From Oscillospiraceae bacterium (GTDB taxonomy: Bacteria > Bacillota > Clostridia > Oscillospirales > Ruminococcaceae), in the NCBI GenBank assembly GCA_003516865.1, contig DPBR01000077.1, positions 1 to 14,986 of the forward strand: 14,986 nt of DNA, written 5' to 3'. Position 1 is the stretch's first letter, and each line of letters opens with the position of its first letter. Positions 14,889 to 14,986 of the stretch are shown piece by piece. A model generated the notes under the pieces. It had not been told where the DNA came from, did not search any database, and saw only the letters and a program-made list of their open reading frames with translations. The position numbers and the translations under genes were made by a program.

Positions 14889-14985
14889 ATTTTGCACAAA
14901 AAAAATCCGCAAAAACCGTATTCCCTTTATTTAACGGCGGGTGTGAAATATTTATACAAAACAAGCGGCTTAATTTGTGCAAAAT
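14889..14985. promoter_or_regulatory. 12-bp inverted repeat, possible operator pair upstream of the ATPase operon
   Basis: ATTTTGCACAAA (14889-14900) and TTTGTGCAAAAT (14974-14985) are exact reverse complements separated by 73 bases. Each arm is itself close to a palindrome (TTTG-NN-CAAA). The arm at 14889 ends five bases upstream of the candidate -35 box. This layout fits two binding sites of one dimeric regulator or a looping operator, though AT-rich sequence can produce such pairs by chance. Nothing in the window encodes a candidate regulator. Confidence 0.4.
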
Positions 14986-14986
14986 T

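Noticed and set aside
14818..14982. An upstream extension of the first ATPase gene by 55 codons
   Set aside because: The stretch is AT-rich and encodes Cys/Phe-rich sequence unlike a stalk subunit, and a strong GGGGGAA site directs initiation to 14817.

Overview
The window reads as an ordinary chromosomal housekeeping segment from an anaerobic member of the Firmicutes, most likely class Clostridia (Oscillospirales/Ruminococcus-like). Pointers are a single bifunctional (p)ppGpp enzyme next to recJ, a full bacterial V/A-type ATPase operon, strong GGAGG-like ribosome binding sites, frequent TTG starts and a moderately GC-rich, Firmicutes-like coding style. The taxonomic call is inference from gene content; there is no rRNA or other phylogenetic marker to confirm it.

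Left arm, + strand: a structured, repeat-rich non-coding leader (1-251), then purB (adenylosuccinate lyase, purine synthesis), recJ (single-strand DNA exonuclease from a TTG start) and rel (bifunctional ppGpp synthetase/hydrolase). Gaps of 59 and 34 nt suggest one transcript. The three genes link purine nucleotide supply, DNA repair and the stringent response. The apt gene that commonly lies between recJ and rel in Firmicutes is missing here.

Middle: the two arms converge on a 248-nt intergenic region (5958-6205) with a cluster of small palindromes and one strong stem-loop flanked by T/A runs on both sides, a good bidirectional terminator.

Right arm, - strand, read from right to left: a nine-gene V-type ATPase operon in the order H(G-like)-C-I-K-F-E-A-B-D, with gaps of 1 to 60 nt. 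A and B form the catalytic head, D and F the central rotor stalk, C the socket joining the stalk to the c-ring, E and H the peripheral stalk, I the membrane stator and K the ion-carrying ring. All nine subunits are present and look intact. The gene order differs from the ntp/atp operons of Enterococcus and Thermus, and K has an extra N-terminal membrane portion ahead of one c-type hairpin. An AT-rich upstream region (14818-14986) holds a candidate promoter and a perfect 12-bp inverted repeat that could be an operator.

I found no CRISPR array, tRNA, rRNA, transposase, phage gene or defence system, and no convincing new multi-gene system. The most interesting material is the non-coding structure at 1-218, the K-subunit architecture, the operon order and the inverted repeat upstream of the ATPase operon.
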